The translations under genes were made by a program, and so were the position numbers. Below are positions 1-16,115 of a stretch of DNA of 64,000 bases, one piece after another. The notes beneath the pieces are model-generated. The model worked only from the letters and a program-made list of their open reading frames with translations. It searched no databases and had not been told where the DNA came from. Source of the stretch: Agrococcus sp. Marseille-P2731 (lineage in GTDB: Bacteria; Actinomycetota; Actinomycetes; Actinomycetales; Microbacteriaceae); NCBI RefSeq assembly GCF_900117395.1, contig NZ_FPEG01000003.1, positions 1-64,000 of the forward strand. The letters run 5' to 3'. Within the stretch, counting starts at the first letter, position 1; the number at the start of each line of letters is the position of its first letter.

Positions 1-13
1 TCGTGGCACAAAC

Positions 14-52
14 GGAAAAAGGGGCCCCAGACGAATCTGGGGCCCCTTTCCA
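14..52 (-). terminator. Rho-independent terminator of the rRNA operon
   Basis: A perfect 14-bp inverted repeat (arms 18-31 and 36-49) encloses a CGAA tetraloop. Read on the minus strand, the stem ends in a run of five T followed by CCGTT, so it fits an intrinsic terminator just after the 5S gene. It is the strongest terminator in the window. Confidence 0.93.
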
Positions 53-60
53 AAAGAAGT

Positions 61-176
61 CCGGCGGTGTCCTACTCTCCCACAGGGTCCCCCCTGCAGT
101 ACCATCGGCGCTGAGAGCCTTAGCTTCCGGGTTCGGAATGTGACCGGGCGTTTCCCTCTCGCTATGGCCGCCGAAA
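61..176 (-). rRNA. rrf: 5S ribosomal RNA
   Basis: The minus strand carries the typical actinobacterial 5S sequence, including CGGCGGCCATAGCG near the 5' end, the CCGAACCCGGAAGCTAAG core and GGGAGAGTAGG toward the 3' end. The terminal sequences TCGGCGG and CCGCCGGA pair to close the molecule. It is the last gene of the operon and lies about 10 nt from the terminator hairpin. The ends are placed from the pairing and may be off by a few bases. Confidence 0.97.
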
Positions 177-289
177 CACTGTTGATGTTTCAGTCTGCAC
201 AGCTCTCCACACGGGGTGGAGGGCTGCGGTTCTCGACCGTACATCGAGAACCACAAAGTGGACGCGAGCAGCAAGCTCATATATATGTT
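177..289 (-). other. 23S-5S spacer with processing hairpins
   Basis: This gene-free spacer holds a 9-bp hairpin (arms 228-236 and 244-252, loop of 7) and a second imperfect hairpin (200-210 with 216-226). Positions 252-270 form the 3' arm of the long-range 23S processing stalk, which pairs with 3499-3515. No tRNA is present. Confidence 0.8.
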
Positions 290-5326
<5,037 letters not shown>

Positions 5327-5469
5327 GAAAAGATGCATACCACCCAGAAAAACCAGGCGGCAGCGAGTTTGAAACTGACAAAAAAGACTGTCTACTGACA
5401 ATCTGTCTCATCCAAAGGAATCGTTCTGCCCGAAGGCAGGACGAGTAAATAATTTGGCATATGACATTG

Positions 5470-5490
5470 TGCACGCTGTTGAGTTCTCAA
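5470..5490 (-). promoter_or_regulatory. Leader arm of the 16S stalk with a boxA-like TTGAGAACTCAA element
   Basis: On the minus strand this reads TTGAGAACTCAACAGCGTGC. The segment 5470-5481 is perfectly complementary over 12 bp to 3624-3635 on the far side of 16S, forming the stalk that RNase III-type processing would cut. The TTGAGAACT box is repeated beside the 23S arm near 3520, as expected for paired processing or antitermination elements. Confidence 0.7.
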
Positions 5491-5547
5491 GGATCGGACG
5501 CTCCCGTGCTTCCCCCCATCAGGGATCAGCGCCGAGGCAACTTCTCA

Positions 5548-5575
5548 ATCATAACCACTTCTCGGACCATGTCAA
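5548..5575 (-). promoter_or_regulatory. rRNA promoter, proximal (TTGACA-16-TATGAT)
   Basis: The -35 TTGACA (5570-5575 on the complement) and -10 TATGAT (5548-5553) are separated by 16 nt and read toward 16S. Both hexamers are close to the consensus for the main sigma factor. It is the promoter nearest to 16S. Confidence 0.75.
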
Positions 5576-5641
5576 TTCGACACGCCGTGCGGAGCTCGTA
5601 CTCCCACCAGACCCTCAGGTCCGGCTCGTGGCAACCTGTCT

Positions 5642-5669
5642 AGGTTACACGCTCTGGAGCAGCTGTCAA
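5642..5669 (-). promoter_or_regulatory. rRNA promoter, middle (TTGACA-16-TAACCT)
   Basis: The -35 TTGACA (5664-5669 complement) and -10 TAACCT (5642-5647) have a 16-nt gap. The start region downstream reads AGACAGGTTGCCA, the same as at the distal promoter, so the two are a duplicated pair. Confidence 0.78.
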
Positions 5670-5715
5670 ATCGCTGATCCCGCACGGTTCGTTCCCGGTT
5701 CATGGCAACCTGTCT

Positions 5716-5743
5716 AGAGTACATGCCTCGCGGCCGCCGTCAA
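5716..5743 (-). promoter_or_regulatory. rRNA promoter, distal (TTGACG-16-TACTCT)
   Basis: The -35 TTGACG (5738-5743 complement) and -10 TACTCT (5716-5721) have a 16-nt gap, followed by the same AGACAGGTTGCCA block found 74 bp closer to 16S. It is the furthest upstream of the three. Confidence 0.75.
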
Positions 5744-5987
5744 ACCACCTGTGGGCCGGGCGCGTCGCGGGTCGGCGCGAGGCCCGCAGCTTCGCGTCTC
5801 GGCGATGCCTAGACGGCCCGCGATATTGGTGTAACCCGGACGATGGCGGGCCCAGCACGGCGTGACGCGGTCGACGCGCCTAGAGGTCGCCGATGGGGCT
5901 GCCCGTCGGTCGAACCGAGCCGTCTCCCCCACGCGGTCATCGCGATGCAGGACGCGATGCAGCGCTCGCACACACGAGCGACAGCGG
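5744..5987. other. Gene-free stretch between the rRNA promoters and the NCS2 permease
   Basis: About 240 bp with no supportable gene. The only structure I see is a small perfect hairpin (arms 5963-5968 and 5975-5980) just past the permease stop codon. It could be a weak terminator, but it has no T-run. Confidence 0.5.
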
Positions 5988-7442
5988 CTACGCGGCGAGC
6001 AGTGCCTCGATGGGCCCGCGCGCGAAGAAGACGACGAACAGCACGGCGACGATCCACAGCAGCGGCGAGATCTGCTTCGCCTTGCCCGAGACCGCGTTGA
6101 TCAGCACCCAGGCGACGAAGCCGACGCCGATGCCGTTGGCGATGTTGTAGGTGAGCGGCATCACGACGATGGTGAGGAACGCGGGCAGTGCCACCCGGAA
6201 GTCGGTGAAGTCGATGTCGGCGATCTGCGACATCATCAGCGCACCGACGACGACGAGCGTCGCAGCGGCCACCTCGAGCGGCACCACCGAGGTCAGCGGC
6301 GTGAGGAACATGGCGGCGAGGAACAGCACGCCCGTCACCACCGACGCGAGGCCAGTGCGAGCACCATCGCCGATGCCTGCCGCGGAGTCGATGAAGACGG
6401 TGTTCGAGGATGCGCTCGCACCGCCACCGGCGACGGCGCCGACGCCCTCGACGACCAGCGCACGCTTCAGGCCCGGGAACTGGCCGTTCGGGTAGGCCAG
6501 GCCCGCCTGGCGTGCGAGGCCGGTCATCGAGCCGATCGCGTCGAAGAAGTTCATGAACACGAGCGTGAAGATGAACATCGTCGTCGCGAGCACCCCGATG
6601 CGCTCGAAGGAGCCGAACGACACCTGGCCGATGAGTGAGAAGTCGGGCAGGGAGAAGATCGCGGTCGGCAGCGCCGGCGGGTTCAGGTTCCAGGCATCAG
6701 GGTTCTGCCCGAGCGACGGGCCCACCTTGAAGATCGCCTCGAGGATGATCGCGATGACCGTGGTGGCGACGATGCCGATCAGCAGCGCACCCTTGACCCG
6801 CAGCGAGAGGAGGATCCCCATCATCGCCAGCGCGATGATGAAGACGACCGTCGGCAGCGCGGTGATCGATCCCCCGTCGCCCAGCTGCACGGGCGGCGAC
6901 GCCGCGAAGGTCGAGCGCACGAAGCCCGCGTCGACGAATCCGATGAAGGCGATGAACAGGCCGATCCCCACGGTGATCGCGCTCTTGAGCGCGGGCGGCA
7001 CGGCATCGAAGATCATGCGGCGGAGGCCGGTGAGGCCCATGACGACGATGATGATGCCGTTGATGACGACGAGGCCCATGGCCTCCGGCCAGGTCAGCTC
7101 GCCGACGAGGCTGAACGCCAGGAACGAGTTGATGCCGAGGCCGGCCGCAAGCCCGAACGGCACGTTGGCGATCAGGCCCATCGCGAGGGTCATGAGCCCG
7201 CCCACCAGCGCGGTGACGGCCGCCACCTGGTGGTTGGGGAGCCATCCGCCCTCGACGTCGACCGCCGCCTGATCGGCGGAGAAGCCGCCGATGATCAGCG
7301 GGTTCAGCACGATGATGTACGCCATCGCGAAGAACGTGACGAGACCGCCGCGCACCTCCTGCGTGACGGAGGAGCCGCGCTCCGAGATCTTGAAGAAGCG
7401 GTCGAGGGCGCCCTTCGGCGCCGCCTGCGTCGTGCTGGTCAT
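5988..7442 (-). CDS. NCS2-family (AzgA-type) purine/nucleobase permease
   Basis: A 484-residue integral membrane protein of the nucleobase:cation symporter-2 family, AzgA branch, which imports hypoxanthine, guanine or adenine with protons. The family N-terminus is clear (RFFKISERGSSVTQEVRGG, followed by MAYIIVLNP), as are the GLAAGLGINSF segment near residue 100 and the SSNTVFIDSAAGIGDGARTG segment before the last helices. Hydrophobic stretches support 12-14 membrane segments. A GGAG sits 5 nt before the ATG. It lies downstream of gltA on the same strand with a 79-bp gap, so co-transcription is possible but not needed. The exact substrate cannot be read from sequence. Confidence 0.9.
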   Translation of the reverse strand: MTSTTQAAPKGALDRFFKISERGSSVTQEVRGGLVTFFAMAYIIVLNPLIIGGFSADQAAVDVEGGWLPNHQVAAVTALVGGLMTLAMGLIANVPFGLAAGLGINSFLAFSLVGELTWPEAMGLVVINGIIIVVMGLTGLRRMIFDAVPPALKSAITVGIGLFIAFIGFVDAGFVRSTFAASPPVQLGDGGSITALPTVVFIIALAMMGILLSLRVKGALLIGIVATTVIAIILEAIFKVGPSLGQNPDAWNLNPPALPTAIFSLPDFSLIGQVSFGSFERIGVLATTMFIFTLVFMNFFDAIGSMTGLARQAGLAYPNGQFPGLKRALVVEGVGAVAGGGASASSNTVFIDSAAGIGDGARTGLASVVTGVLFLAAMFLTPLTSVVPLEVAAATLVVVGALMMSQIADIDFTDFRVALPAFLTIVVMPLTYNIANGIGVGFVAWVLINAVSGKAKQISPLLWIVAVLFVVFFARGPIEALLAA

Positions 7443-7521
7443 GAGTGCTCCGGGTCGGGCGCGGGGGCTTCGACGCTCTCGGCGCCCGCGGCGCGGAGCG
7501 GCTCAGCCGCCTGAGGTCGGG

Positions 7522-8814
<1,293 letters not shown>

Positions 8815-8820
8815 GCTGAC

Positions 8821-8826
8821 AGACTA
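8821..8826 (-). promoter_or_regulatory. -10 hexamer TAGTCT for a leaderless gltA transcript
   Basis: TAGTCT on the minus strand ends 6 nt before the GTG of gltA. At that distance transcription would start at or next to the start codon. No Shine-Dalgarno is present. Confidence 0.55.
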
Positions 8827-8860
8827 TCGGTCGCCAGCGGCTGCCCCTCACGCACCGGGA

Positions 8861-9934
8861 TCAGCCCAGGAGTCGCGCTGCTGCCTCGGCGATGTCGTCG
8901 TCGGATGCGGTGAGCGCGACCCGCACCCGAGTGCCGTCGCCGTAGAAGGTGCCAGGGGCGACCAGGATCCCGAGTCGCGAGAGCGCATCGACCTGCTGCA
9001 GCGCATCCGAGCCGTCGGTGGCCCACAGGTAGAGGCCCGCGTCGGAGGCGACCTCGAACCCGCGCTGCCGGAGCGCGGGCAGCAGCTGCGCGCGGCGCGC
9101 GCGGTAGCGCTCGCGCTGCTCGGCCACGTGGGCCTCGTCGGCGAGTGCCACGGCGAGTGCGTGCTGCACGGGGCTCGGCGCCATCAGGCCCAGGTGCTTG
9201 CGCACCGCGAGCACGCGCTGCACGACGCTCGGGTCGCCGGCGATGAAGGCGGCGCGGTAGCCGGCGAGGTTCGACTGCTTGCTGAGCGAGTAGACGGAGA
9301 TGAGGCCGCGCAGGTCGCCGTCGGTGACGCGCGGATCGAGGATCGACGGTGCCTCCTCGACCTCCCACGGCAGCAGCGCGTAGCACTCGTCGCTCGCGAC
9401 CACGATGCCGCGCTCGCGCGCGACGCGCACGACGCGACGCAGCGCATCCACCCCCAGCACCTCACCCGTCGGGTTCGACGGCGAGTTGAGCCAGACGAGC
9501 CTGGTCTCTGCCGGCCACTCGTCGGGATCGTCGGCCCGCACCGGCGCAGCGCCGGCGATCCGCGCACCGATGTCATAGGTCGGGTAGGCGACCGACGGAT
9601 GCACGACCACATCGCCCGCGCCGAGGCCGAGCTGCAGCGGCAGGCCGGCGACGAGCTCCTTCGAACCGACCGTGATGAGCACGTGCTCGTCGGCGATGCC
9701 CTCGACGCCGCGCACGCGGGCGAACCACTCGGCGATCGCCGCGCGTGCCTCCGCCGTGCCGTGGTTCGTCGGGTAGCCGTGCGCGTCGGTCGCCTCGCGG
9801 AGCGCCGCCTGGATCACCGGCGGCGTCGGGTCGACCGGCGAGCCGACGCTCAGGTCGACGAGCCCGCCCGGGTGCTGCGCGGCGCGAGCCTTCGCGTCCG
9901 AGAGCGTGTCCCAGGGGAACTCGGGCAGCAGCAT
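8861..9934 (-). CDS. dapC: Succinyldiaminopimelate aminotransferase
   Basis: A 357-residue fold-type I PLP aminotransferase. DapC forms N-succinyl-LL-diaminopimelate in the lysine and peptidoglycan pathway. The PLP lysine is Lys219 in SLSKQSNLAGYR. LNSPSNPTGEVL and SDECYALLPW are the usual cofactor-binding motifs. The ATG at 9934 overlaps the fdxA stop codon (TGATG). A longer in-frame start upstream would only read through fdxA in another frame, so I rejected it. The fdxA-dapC pairing is the one known from mycobacteria (fdxC-dapC), which supports the call over a generic aminotransferase. Confidence 0.9.
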   Translation of the reverse strand: MLLPEFPWDTLSDAKARAAQHPGGLVDLSVGSPVDPTPPVIQAALREATDAHGYPTNHGTAEARAAIAEWFARVRGVEGIADEHVLITVGSKELVAGLPLQLGLGAGDVVVHPSVAYPTYDIGARIAGAAPVRADDPDEWPAETRLVWLNSPSNPTGEVLGVDALRRVVRVARERGIVVASDECYALLPWEVEEAPSILDPRVTDGDLRGLISVYSLSKQSNLAGYRAAFIAGDPSVVQRVLAVRKHLGLMAPSPVQHALAVALADEAHVAEQRERYRARRAQLLPALRQRGFEVASDAGLYLWATDGSDALQQVDALSRLGILVAPGTFYGDGTRVRVALTASDDDIAEAAARLLG

Positions 9935-10257
9935 CAGCTGGTCTGCTGCGGCGGGAGCGCGGCCACGATCGGGTGGTCGTGCTTGATAACGCCCACCTTC
10001 GCGGCGCCGCCGGGCGAGCCGATCTCGTCGAAGAAGTGCACGTTGGCCTCGTAGTACTCGGCCCACTCCTCAGGCGTGTCGTCCTCGTAGAAGATCGCCT
10101 CGACGGGGCACACGGGCTCGCACGCGCCGCAGTCGACGCACTCGTCGGGGTGGATGTACAGCATCCGCTCGCCCTCGTAGATGCAGTCGACGGGGCACTC
10201 GTCGACACAGGCGCGATCCTTGAGGTCGACGCATGGGAGCGCGATCACGTAGGTCAT
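9934..10257 (-). CDS. fdxA: 7Fe ferredoxin (3Fe-4S/4Fe-4S)
   Basis: A 107-residue soluble electron carrier of the actinobacterial FdxA type. Cluster cysteines are C9, C17, C21 and C25 in the first half, and C40, C43, C46 and C50 in CVDCGACEPVCP. The spacing is that of a seven-iron ferredoxin, in which the first motif gives up one ligand. A C-terminal extension of about 55 residues follows, as in mycobacterial homologues. A strong purine-rich site (AGGAGGGGAGG) lies before the ATG, inside the end of mshB, and the mshB stop overlaps the start as ATGA. Confidence 0.96.
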   Translation of the reverse strand: MTYVIALPCVDLKDRACVDECPVDCIYEGERMLYIHPDECVDCGACEPVCPVEAIFYEDDTPEEWAEYYEANVHFFDEIGSPGGAAKVGVIKHDHPIVAALPPQQTS

Positions 10258-11357
10258 CGGTCTGCCTCCCCTCCTGTCGTTCGGCTCCTAGCCATCCTAA
10301 TCCGCCGCATCGCCTCCGCATCCGGCCACGCCAGCGCGACGAAGGATGCGACCACCGGCACGATCGACCAGAGCCAGCCCGCGAGGTTGGAGGGCACGAT
10401 CGAGCGCTCGGTGCCCCAAGCGCCGCGGCCGAGCGGATCGATCGCGATCAGGGCGATGACGCCGACCACGCCGAGCACGGCCGCGACCGTCATGGGCCGC
10501 GAGCCGCTCGTCGCCCGCACCCCGAGGATCAGGCCGACCGCGGCGATGAGCGAGAGGCCGAGGCCCCACGGCAGCTGCTGGTGCGAGAAGGTGCCGACGA
10601 CGCCGACGACGAGGCCGGCGAGCAGCGCGCCCACCCGCAGCAGCACCCGCGTGCTGCGCTTCGGGCGCGCTTCGATGAGGCGGTAGTGCTCGACCGCGTC
10701 GATCGGGCGGCGCTGGCCGCCGACGTGCAGCACGTCGTCGCCCTCGACCGTCAGCTGCGAGCTGTGCTCGGCGAGCGCGGCGAGCACTCGGTCGCGCACC
10801 GGCTCGAGCGCGAAGGAGACGTCGGCCGCGCGATCGGTGCGCACGTAGAGCGGCAGGTCGTAGCGGCGCGCGACGAGCACGGCGGCGCGGTGCGCGGCGA
10901 CGTGATCCGGATGGCCGTAGCCGCCATCGGCGTCGTAGGTCACGAGAGCCGTCGGGTCGACCTCCTCGACGACGACGCTCAGCGCATCCGCCAGGTCATC
11001 GATGTCGGCGCGACTCATGGAGGTCGGCGGGGCGTCCGGGGCGGCGCCGGCCTTGCCGTTCGTGTGCCACGCCATGCCGGAGTCGTCCCAGCCGTGGATG
11101 CGTCGGCCGCGGGCGCCGAGCGCGCGCAGTGCCGCGTCGAGCTCGGCCCGACGCACCTCGCCGATGCCGACCTCCTCGACGTCCGGCATCCGCTCGGCGC
11201 GGACCTCGCCGCGCTCGCCGAGCGTGAAGGTGACGACGACGGCGTCGCCGCCGCTCTCGGCGACAGCGGCGATCGCGACACCGGTCGAGAGCGTCTCGTC
11301 ATCTGGGTGGGCGTGCACGAACATGACACGCTCGAGGCGGGGATCCATCCCTCTCAT
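10254..11357 (-). CDS. mshB: MshB-like N-acetyl-GlcN-inositol deacetylase fused to a membrane domain
   Basis: The N-terminal 240 or so residues are a PIG-L/LmbE-type zinc deacetylase with HAHPDDE (zinc and catalytic residues), FTLGERGEV, DSGMAW and GGYGHPDHV, a set typical of MshB, which deacetylates GlcNAc-inositol in mycothiol synthesis. From about residue 250 a different domain follows with about four membrane helices and a short basic tail. In Mycobacterium a small membrane gene follows mshB, so this looks like a fusion of the two. The first plausible start is ATG at 11357. ATG at 11348 is equally possible. Earlier in-frame starts lie in the terminator hairpin. It is coupled to fdxA. Confidence 0.8.
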   Translation of the reverse strand: MRGMDPRLERVMFVHAHPDDETLSTGVAIAAVAESGGDAVVVTFTLGERGEVRAERMPDVEEVGIGEVRRAELDAALRALGARGRRIHGWDDSGMAWHTNGKAGAAPDAPPTSMSRADIDDLADALSVVVEEVDPTALVTYDADGGYGHPDHVAAHRAAVLVARRYDLPLYVRTDRAADVSFALEPVRDRVLAALAEHSSQLTVEGDDVLHVGGQRRPIDAVEHYRLIEARPKRSTRVLLRVGALLAGLVVGVVGTFSHQQLPWGLGLSLIAAVGLILGVRATSGSRPMTVAAVLGVVGVIALIAIDPLGRGAWGTERSIVPSNLAGWLWSIVPVVASFVALAWPDAEAMRRIRMARSRTTGGEADR

Positions 11358-11436
11358 CCAACCACCGCTGGAGGCCTGCTCCGCACGCGACCGCCGAGCA
11401 CCCGGCTGCTGGCGCGGTGCGGCGCGCAGACGCCGA

Positions 11437-11496
11437 AGGACCCCTCCTGCCATCCGGGGCCCGGTGCACCGGGTCGCCGTTGGCGGGAGGGGTCCT
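11437..11496 (-). terminator. Hairpin after typA
   Basis: Arms 11437-11447 and 11486-11496 (AGGACCCCTCC with its exact complement) enclose a second small hairpin, CCCGGTGCACCGGG. It starts 15 bp past the typA stop, between typA and mshB. It has no T-run, so it is a candidate terminator or mRNA 3'-end stabiliser. Confidence 0.6.
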
Positions 11497-11510
11497 GTCG
11501 AGGAGCGGTG

Positions 11511-13415
<1,905 letters not shown>

Positions 13416-13450
13416 ACAGGAGCCTTCCGTATGGGGAGTGCGCGACGAAC

Positions 13451-13486
13451 GGCCGCAGTCGCCCATCCTAGCGGGCGGCTGCGGCC
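13451..13486 (-). terminator. Hairpin between the peptide ATPase gene and typA
   Basis: A 14-bp stem (13451-13464 with 13473-13486, one G-T pair) and an 8-nt loop, 13 bp past the ATPase stop. The loop contains TAGGAT on the minus strand (13466-13471), which could also serve as a -10 for typA. There is no T-run. Confidence 0.6.
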
Positions 13487-13498
13487 GAGCTTCGCGGC

Positions 13499-15400
13499 TC
13501 AGATGCCGCGCTCCTCCTCGATCGCCGTCTGCGTCTTGCGCTCGTCGGCGAGCTGCTCGACGTCGACCGCGTCGCTGTCGCCCTGCGCCCCGTCCTCGGA
13601 GGTGCGCGCGAGCAGCTCGTGCCGCAGCGCGCGGCGAGCGCGCTGCTTGTCGGGATCGGGCACGGGGATCGCGGCGATGAGGCGCTGCGTGTACGGCTCC
13701 TTCGGGGCGCGCAGGATCGCGTCGCGCGCGCCCTGCTCGACGATCTTGCCGTGGTGCATCACCGCGATGCGATCCGACATGAGGTCGACGACCGCGAGGT
13801 CGTGGCTGATGAACAGGCACGCGAAGCCCTGCTCCTCCTGCAGCTCGCGCAGCAGCTCGAGCACGGTCGCCTGCACCGAGACGTCGAGCGCGCTCGTCGG
13901 CTCATCGGCGACCAGGAGGTCGGGGCTCATCGACAGCGCGCGAGCGATGCCGACGCGCTGCTTCTGGCCTCCGGAGAGCTCGTGCGGGAAGCGGTTCCGA
14001 TATGCGCGCGGGAGGCGCACGGCATCGAGCAGCTCCTCGACGCGCTTGTCGAGCGCGGCGCCGCGGTGGATCTTCGCCAGGTACATCGGCTCGCCGATCG
14101 ACTCGCCGATCGGGAGTCGCGGGTTCAGCGAGGACGAGGGGTCCTGGAAGACGATGCCGACCTTGCGGTTGAGGCTGCGCGCGAGCTTCCGGTCGATGTG
14201 CGAGATGTCGACGCCCGCGACCTCGAGCCGGCCCTCGGCGATCGGCTGGAGGCCGATGGCCGCGCGACCGATGGTCGACTTGCCCGAGCCGGATTCGCCG
14301 ACGAGGCCGAGGATCTCACCGGCGCGGATCTCGAGCGAGACGCCGTCGACAGCGCGGAACGTGCCGAGCTTGCCCTTCTTGCCGTACTCGATCGCGACGT
14401 CCTCGAGCACGAGCACTGGCTCGCCCGTGAACTGCTTCTCCTCGCGCTGCGCCTGCTCTGCTGCGCGGGCGTTCTCCTCCACGCGCACGCGCAGGTCCTC
14501 GTCCATGACCTCCTGATCGGAGGCCAGCGCGAGCGCCGCGGTCAGGTCGATCGCGGCCGCGCCCTCGCTGCCCTCGCCGAGGCGAGGCACCGAGGAGAGC
14601 AGCATCTGCGTGTAGGCCTGCTGCGGGTTCGCGAAGATCTCGCGCACCGGCCCCTGCTCGACGATGCTGCCCTGCTCCATCACGACCACCCAGTCCGCGA
14701 GGTCGGCGACGACACCCATGTCGTGGGTGATGAGCAGCACGGCCGAGCCGAGGCGATCCTTCAGGTCGCGCATCAGCTCGAGGATCTCGGCCTGCACCGT
14801 GACGTCGAGCGCCGTGGTCGGCTCGTCGGCGATGAGCAGCTCGGGGTCGAGCGAGAGCGCCATCGCGATCATGGCGCGCTGGCGCTGACCGCCGGAGAGC
14901 TGGTGCGGGTACGACTTGAACGCCTTCATCGGGTCCGGCAGCTCGACGAGCTCGAGCATCTCGAGCGCACGCTCCTGCGCAGCGCTCGGCACCATCTCGC
15001 GGTGCAGGCGCAGCCCCTCCATGATCTGGAAGCCCACCGTCAGCACGGGGTTCAGCGCCGTCATCGGCTCCTGGAAGATCGCGGAGACCCGATTGCCGCG
15101 CACCTCGCGCATCTTCTGCGGGGCGAGCCCGAAGAGCTCGTCGCCACCGAGCTTGATCGAGCCGCGCGTGCGCGCGTTCTTGGGCAGCAGGTCGAGGATG
15201 GCCATGGACGAGACGCTCTTGCCGGAGCCGGACTCGCCGACGACGGCGACGACCTCGCCCTTGCCGATCTCGTACGAGACGTCCTTCGCCGCGGGGACCC
15301 AGTAGCCGTCGACGGCGAAGTCGACGTGCAGCCCCGAGATCTGCAGGGCGGGAACCCCGTCCTGAGCGTGCTGAGCGTTGTCAGTGTGATGCGAGGTCAT
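13499..15400 (-). CDS. Peptide ABC transporter, fused DppD-DppF ATPase
   Basis: A 633-residue protein with two complete ABC ATPase domains, corresponding to OppD/DppD and OppF/DppF. Domain 1 has Walker A GESGSGKS at 55-62, signature LSGGQRQRA and Walker B LLIADEPTTALD. Domain 2 has a second GESGSGKST, LSGGQKQRV and LLVADEPTSALD. Each has the QEP or QDP Q-loop and the C-terminal oligopeptide tail (around QAYTQMLLSSVP and KEPYTQRLIAAIP). The two halves power uptake through the permeases at 16116-18655. It is separated from them by an opposite-strand gene, with only 62 bp between the divergent starts. Confidence 0.93.
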   Translation of the reverse strand: MTSHHTDNAQHAQDGVPALQISGLHVDFAVDGYWVPAAKDVSYEIGKGEVVAVVGESGSGKSVSSMAILDLLPKNARTRGSIKLGGDELFGLAPQKMREVRGNRVSAIFQEPMTALNPVLTVGFQIMEGLRLHREMVPSAAQERALEMLELVELPDPMKAFKSYPHQLSGGQRQRAMIAMALSLDPELLIADEPTTALDVTVQAEILELMRDLKDRLGSAVLLITHDMGVVADLADWVVVMEQGSIVEQGPVREIFANPQQAYTQMLLSSVPRLGEGSEGAAAIDLTAALALASDQEVMDEDLRVRVEENARAAEQAQREEKQFTGEPVLVLEDVAIEYGKKGKLGTFRAVDGVSLEIRAGEILGLVGESGSGKSTIGRAAIGLQPIAEGRLEVAGVDISHIDRKLARSLNRKVGIVFQDPSSSLNPRLPIGESIGEPMYLAKIHRGAALDKRVEELLDAVRLPRAYRNRFPHELSGGQKQRVGIARALSMSPDLLVADEPTSALDVSVQATVLELLRELQEEQGFACLFISHDLAVVDLMSDRIAVMHHGKIVEQGARDAILRAPKEPYTQRLIAAIPVPDPDKQRARRALRHELLARTSEDGAQGDSDAVDVEQLADERKTQTAIEEERGI

Positions 15401-15462
15401 GCCGCCTCCTCCAGCGGGGTGTCGGATTCGTCGCGCGATGCGGTGCCTGCGACGATGGAGCC

Positions 15463-16080
15463 GTGAACGACGACCCGCGTGCCGTGACCGTCCACTCCCG
15501 CGTGAATCGAGGCATGGCGATCTTCTGCTGGGCCCTGCTCGCCGTGCTCGGCGCGCTCGGCGCCATGCAGGCGGAGCCGCGGGGCGCGGTCGCGGCGGTC
15601 ATCGCCGTCGTCTGGCTGGCCTACGCGGCCTTCGTGGTGCTGTGGGCTCCTGCGCTCGTGGTCGACCGCGCCGGCTGCGAGATCCGCAACCCGCTGCGCA
15701 CCGTCCGCGTCGCCTGGGAAGCGCTCATCCACGTCGACACCCGCTACTCGCTGACGCTGTTCACGCCGAACCGTCGCTGGCCCGTGTGGTGCGCGCCGCA
15801 GGCCGGGCGCCTGAGCGCCCGCCGCAAAGCGCGCCGGGCGGGCGACGACGACCGCGATCCCCGCGACCCCCGCAACCCGCTCGACGCCGGCATGCGCATC
15901 GGCGACGTGCCCGGCACCGAGTCGGGCGACGCGGCGAGGCTCGTGCGCGATCGCTGGGCGTCGGCCCCGCGCGGAGCGGACGCCGAAGCGGTCGCGGTGC
16001 CCGTCGTGCTGCACTGGTCGCGGGTCGCGGCGCTGGCCGCGGGGCCCCTGCTCATCGCCGGCGTCCCGCTGCTCTTCTGA
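15463..16080 (+). CDS. PH-domain-like membrane protein, antisense inside the peptide operon
   Basis: A 205-residue protein with a GTG start. Two membrane helices lie at about 18-38 and 40-62. Then comes a region resembling the bacterial PH domain of the actinobacterial CFP-6 type (VVDRAGCEIRNPLRTVRVAW, with TRYSLTLFTPNRRWPVWC), an acidic/basic linker rich in Asp and Arg, and a C-terminal helix. Function unknown; proteins of this kind are widespread in actinobacteria. It lies between dppC and the ATPase gene, on the other strand, convergent to dppC (35 bp) and divergent from the ATPase gene (62 bp). No Shine-Dalgarno is obvious. Confidence 0.8.
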   Translation: MNDDPRAVTVHSRVNRGMAIFCWALLAVLGALGAMQAEPRGAVAAVIAVVWLAYAAFVVLWAPALVVDRAGCEIRNPLRTVRVAWEALIHVDTRYSLTLFTPNRRWPVWCAPQAGRLSARRKARRAGDDDRDPRDPRNPLDAGMRIGDVPGTESGDAARLVRDRWASAPRGADAEAVAVPVVLHWSRVAALAAGPLLIAGVPLLF

Positions 16081-16115
16081 CGCGGTCGTCGGCGCACAGC
16101 TGCTGAGACCGCGGA

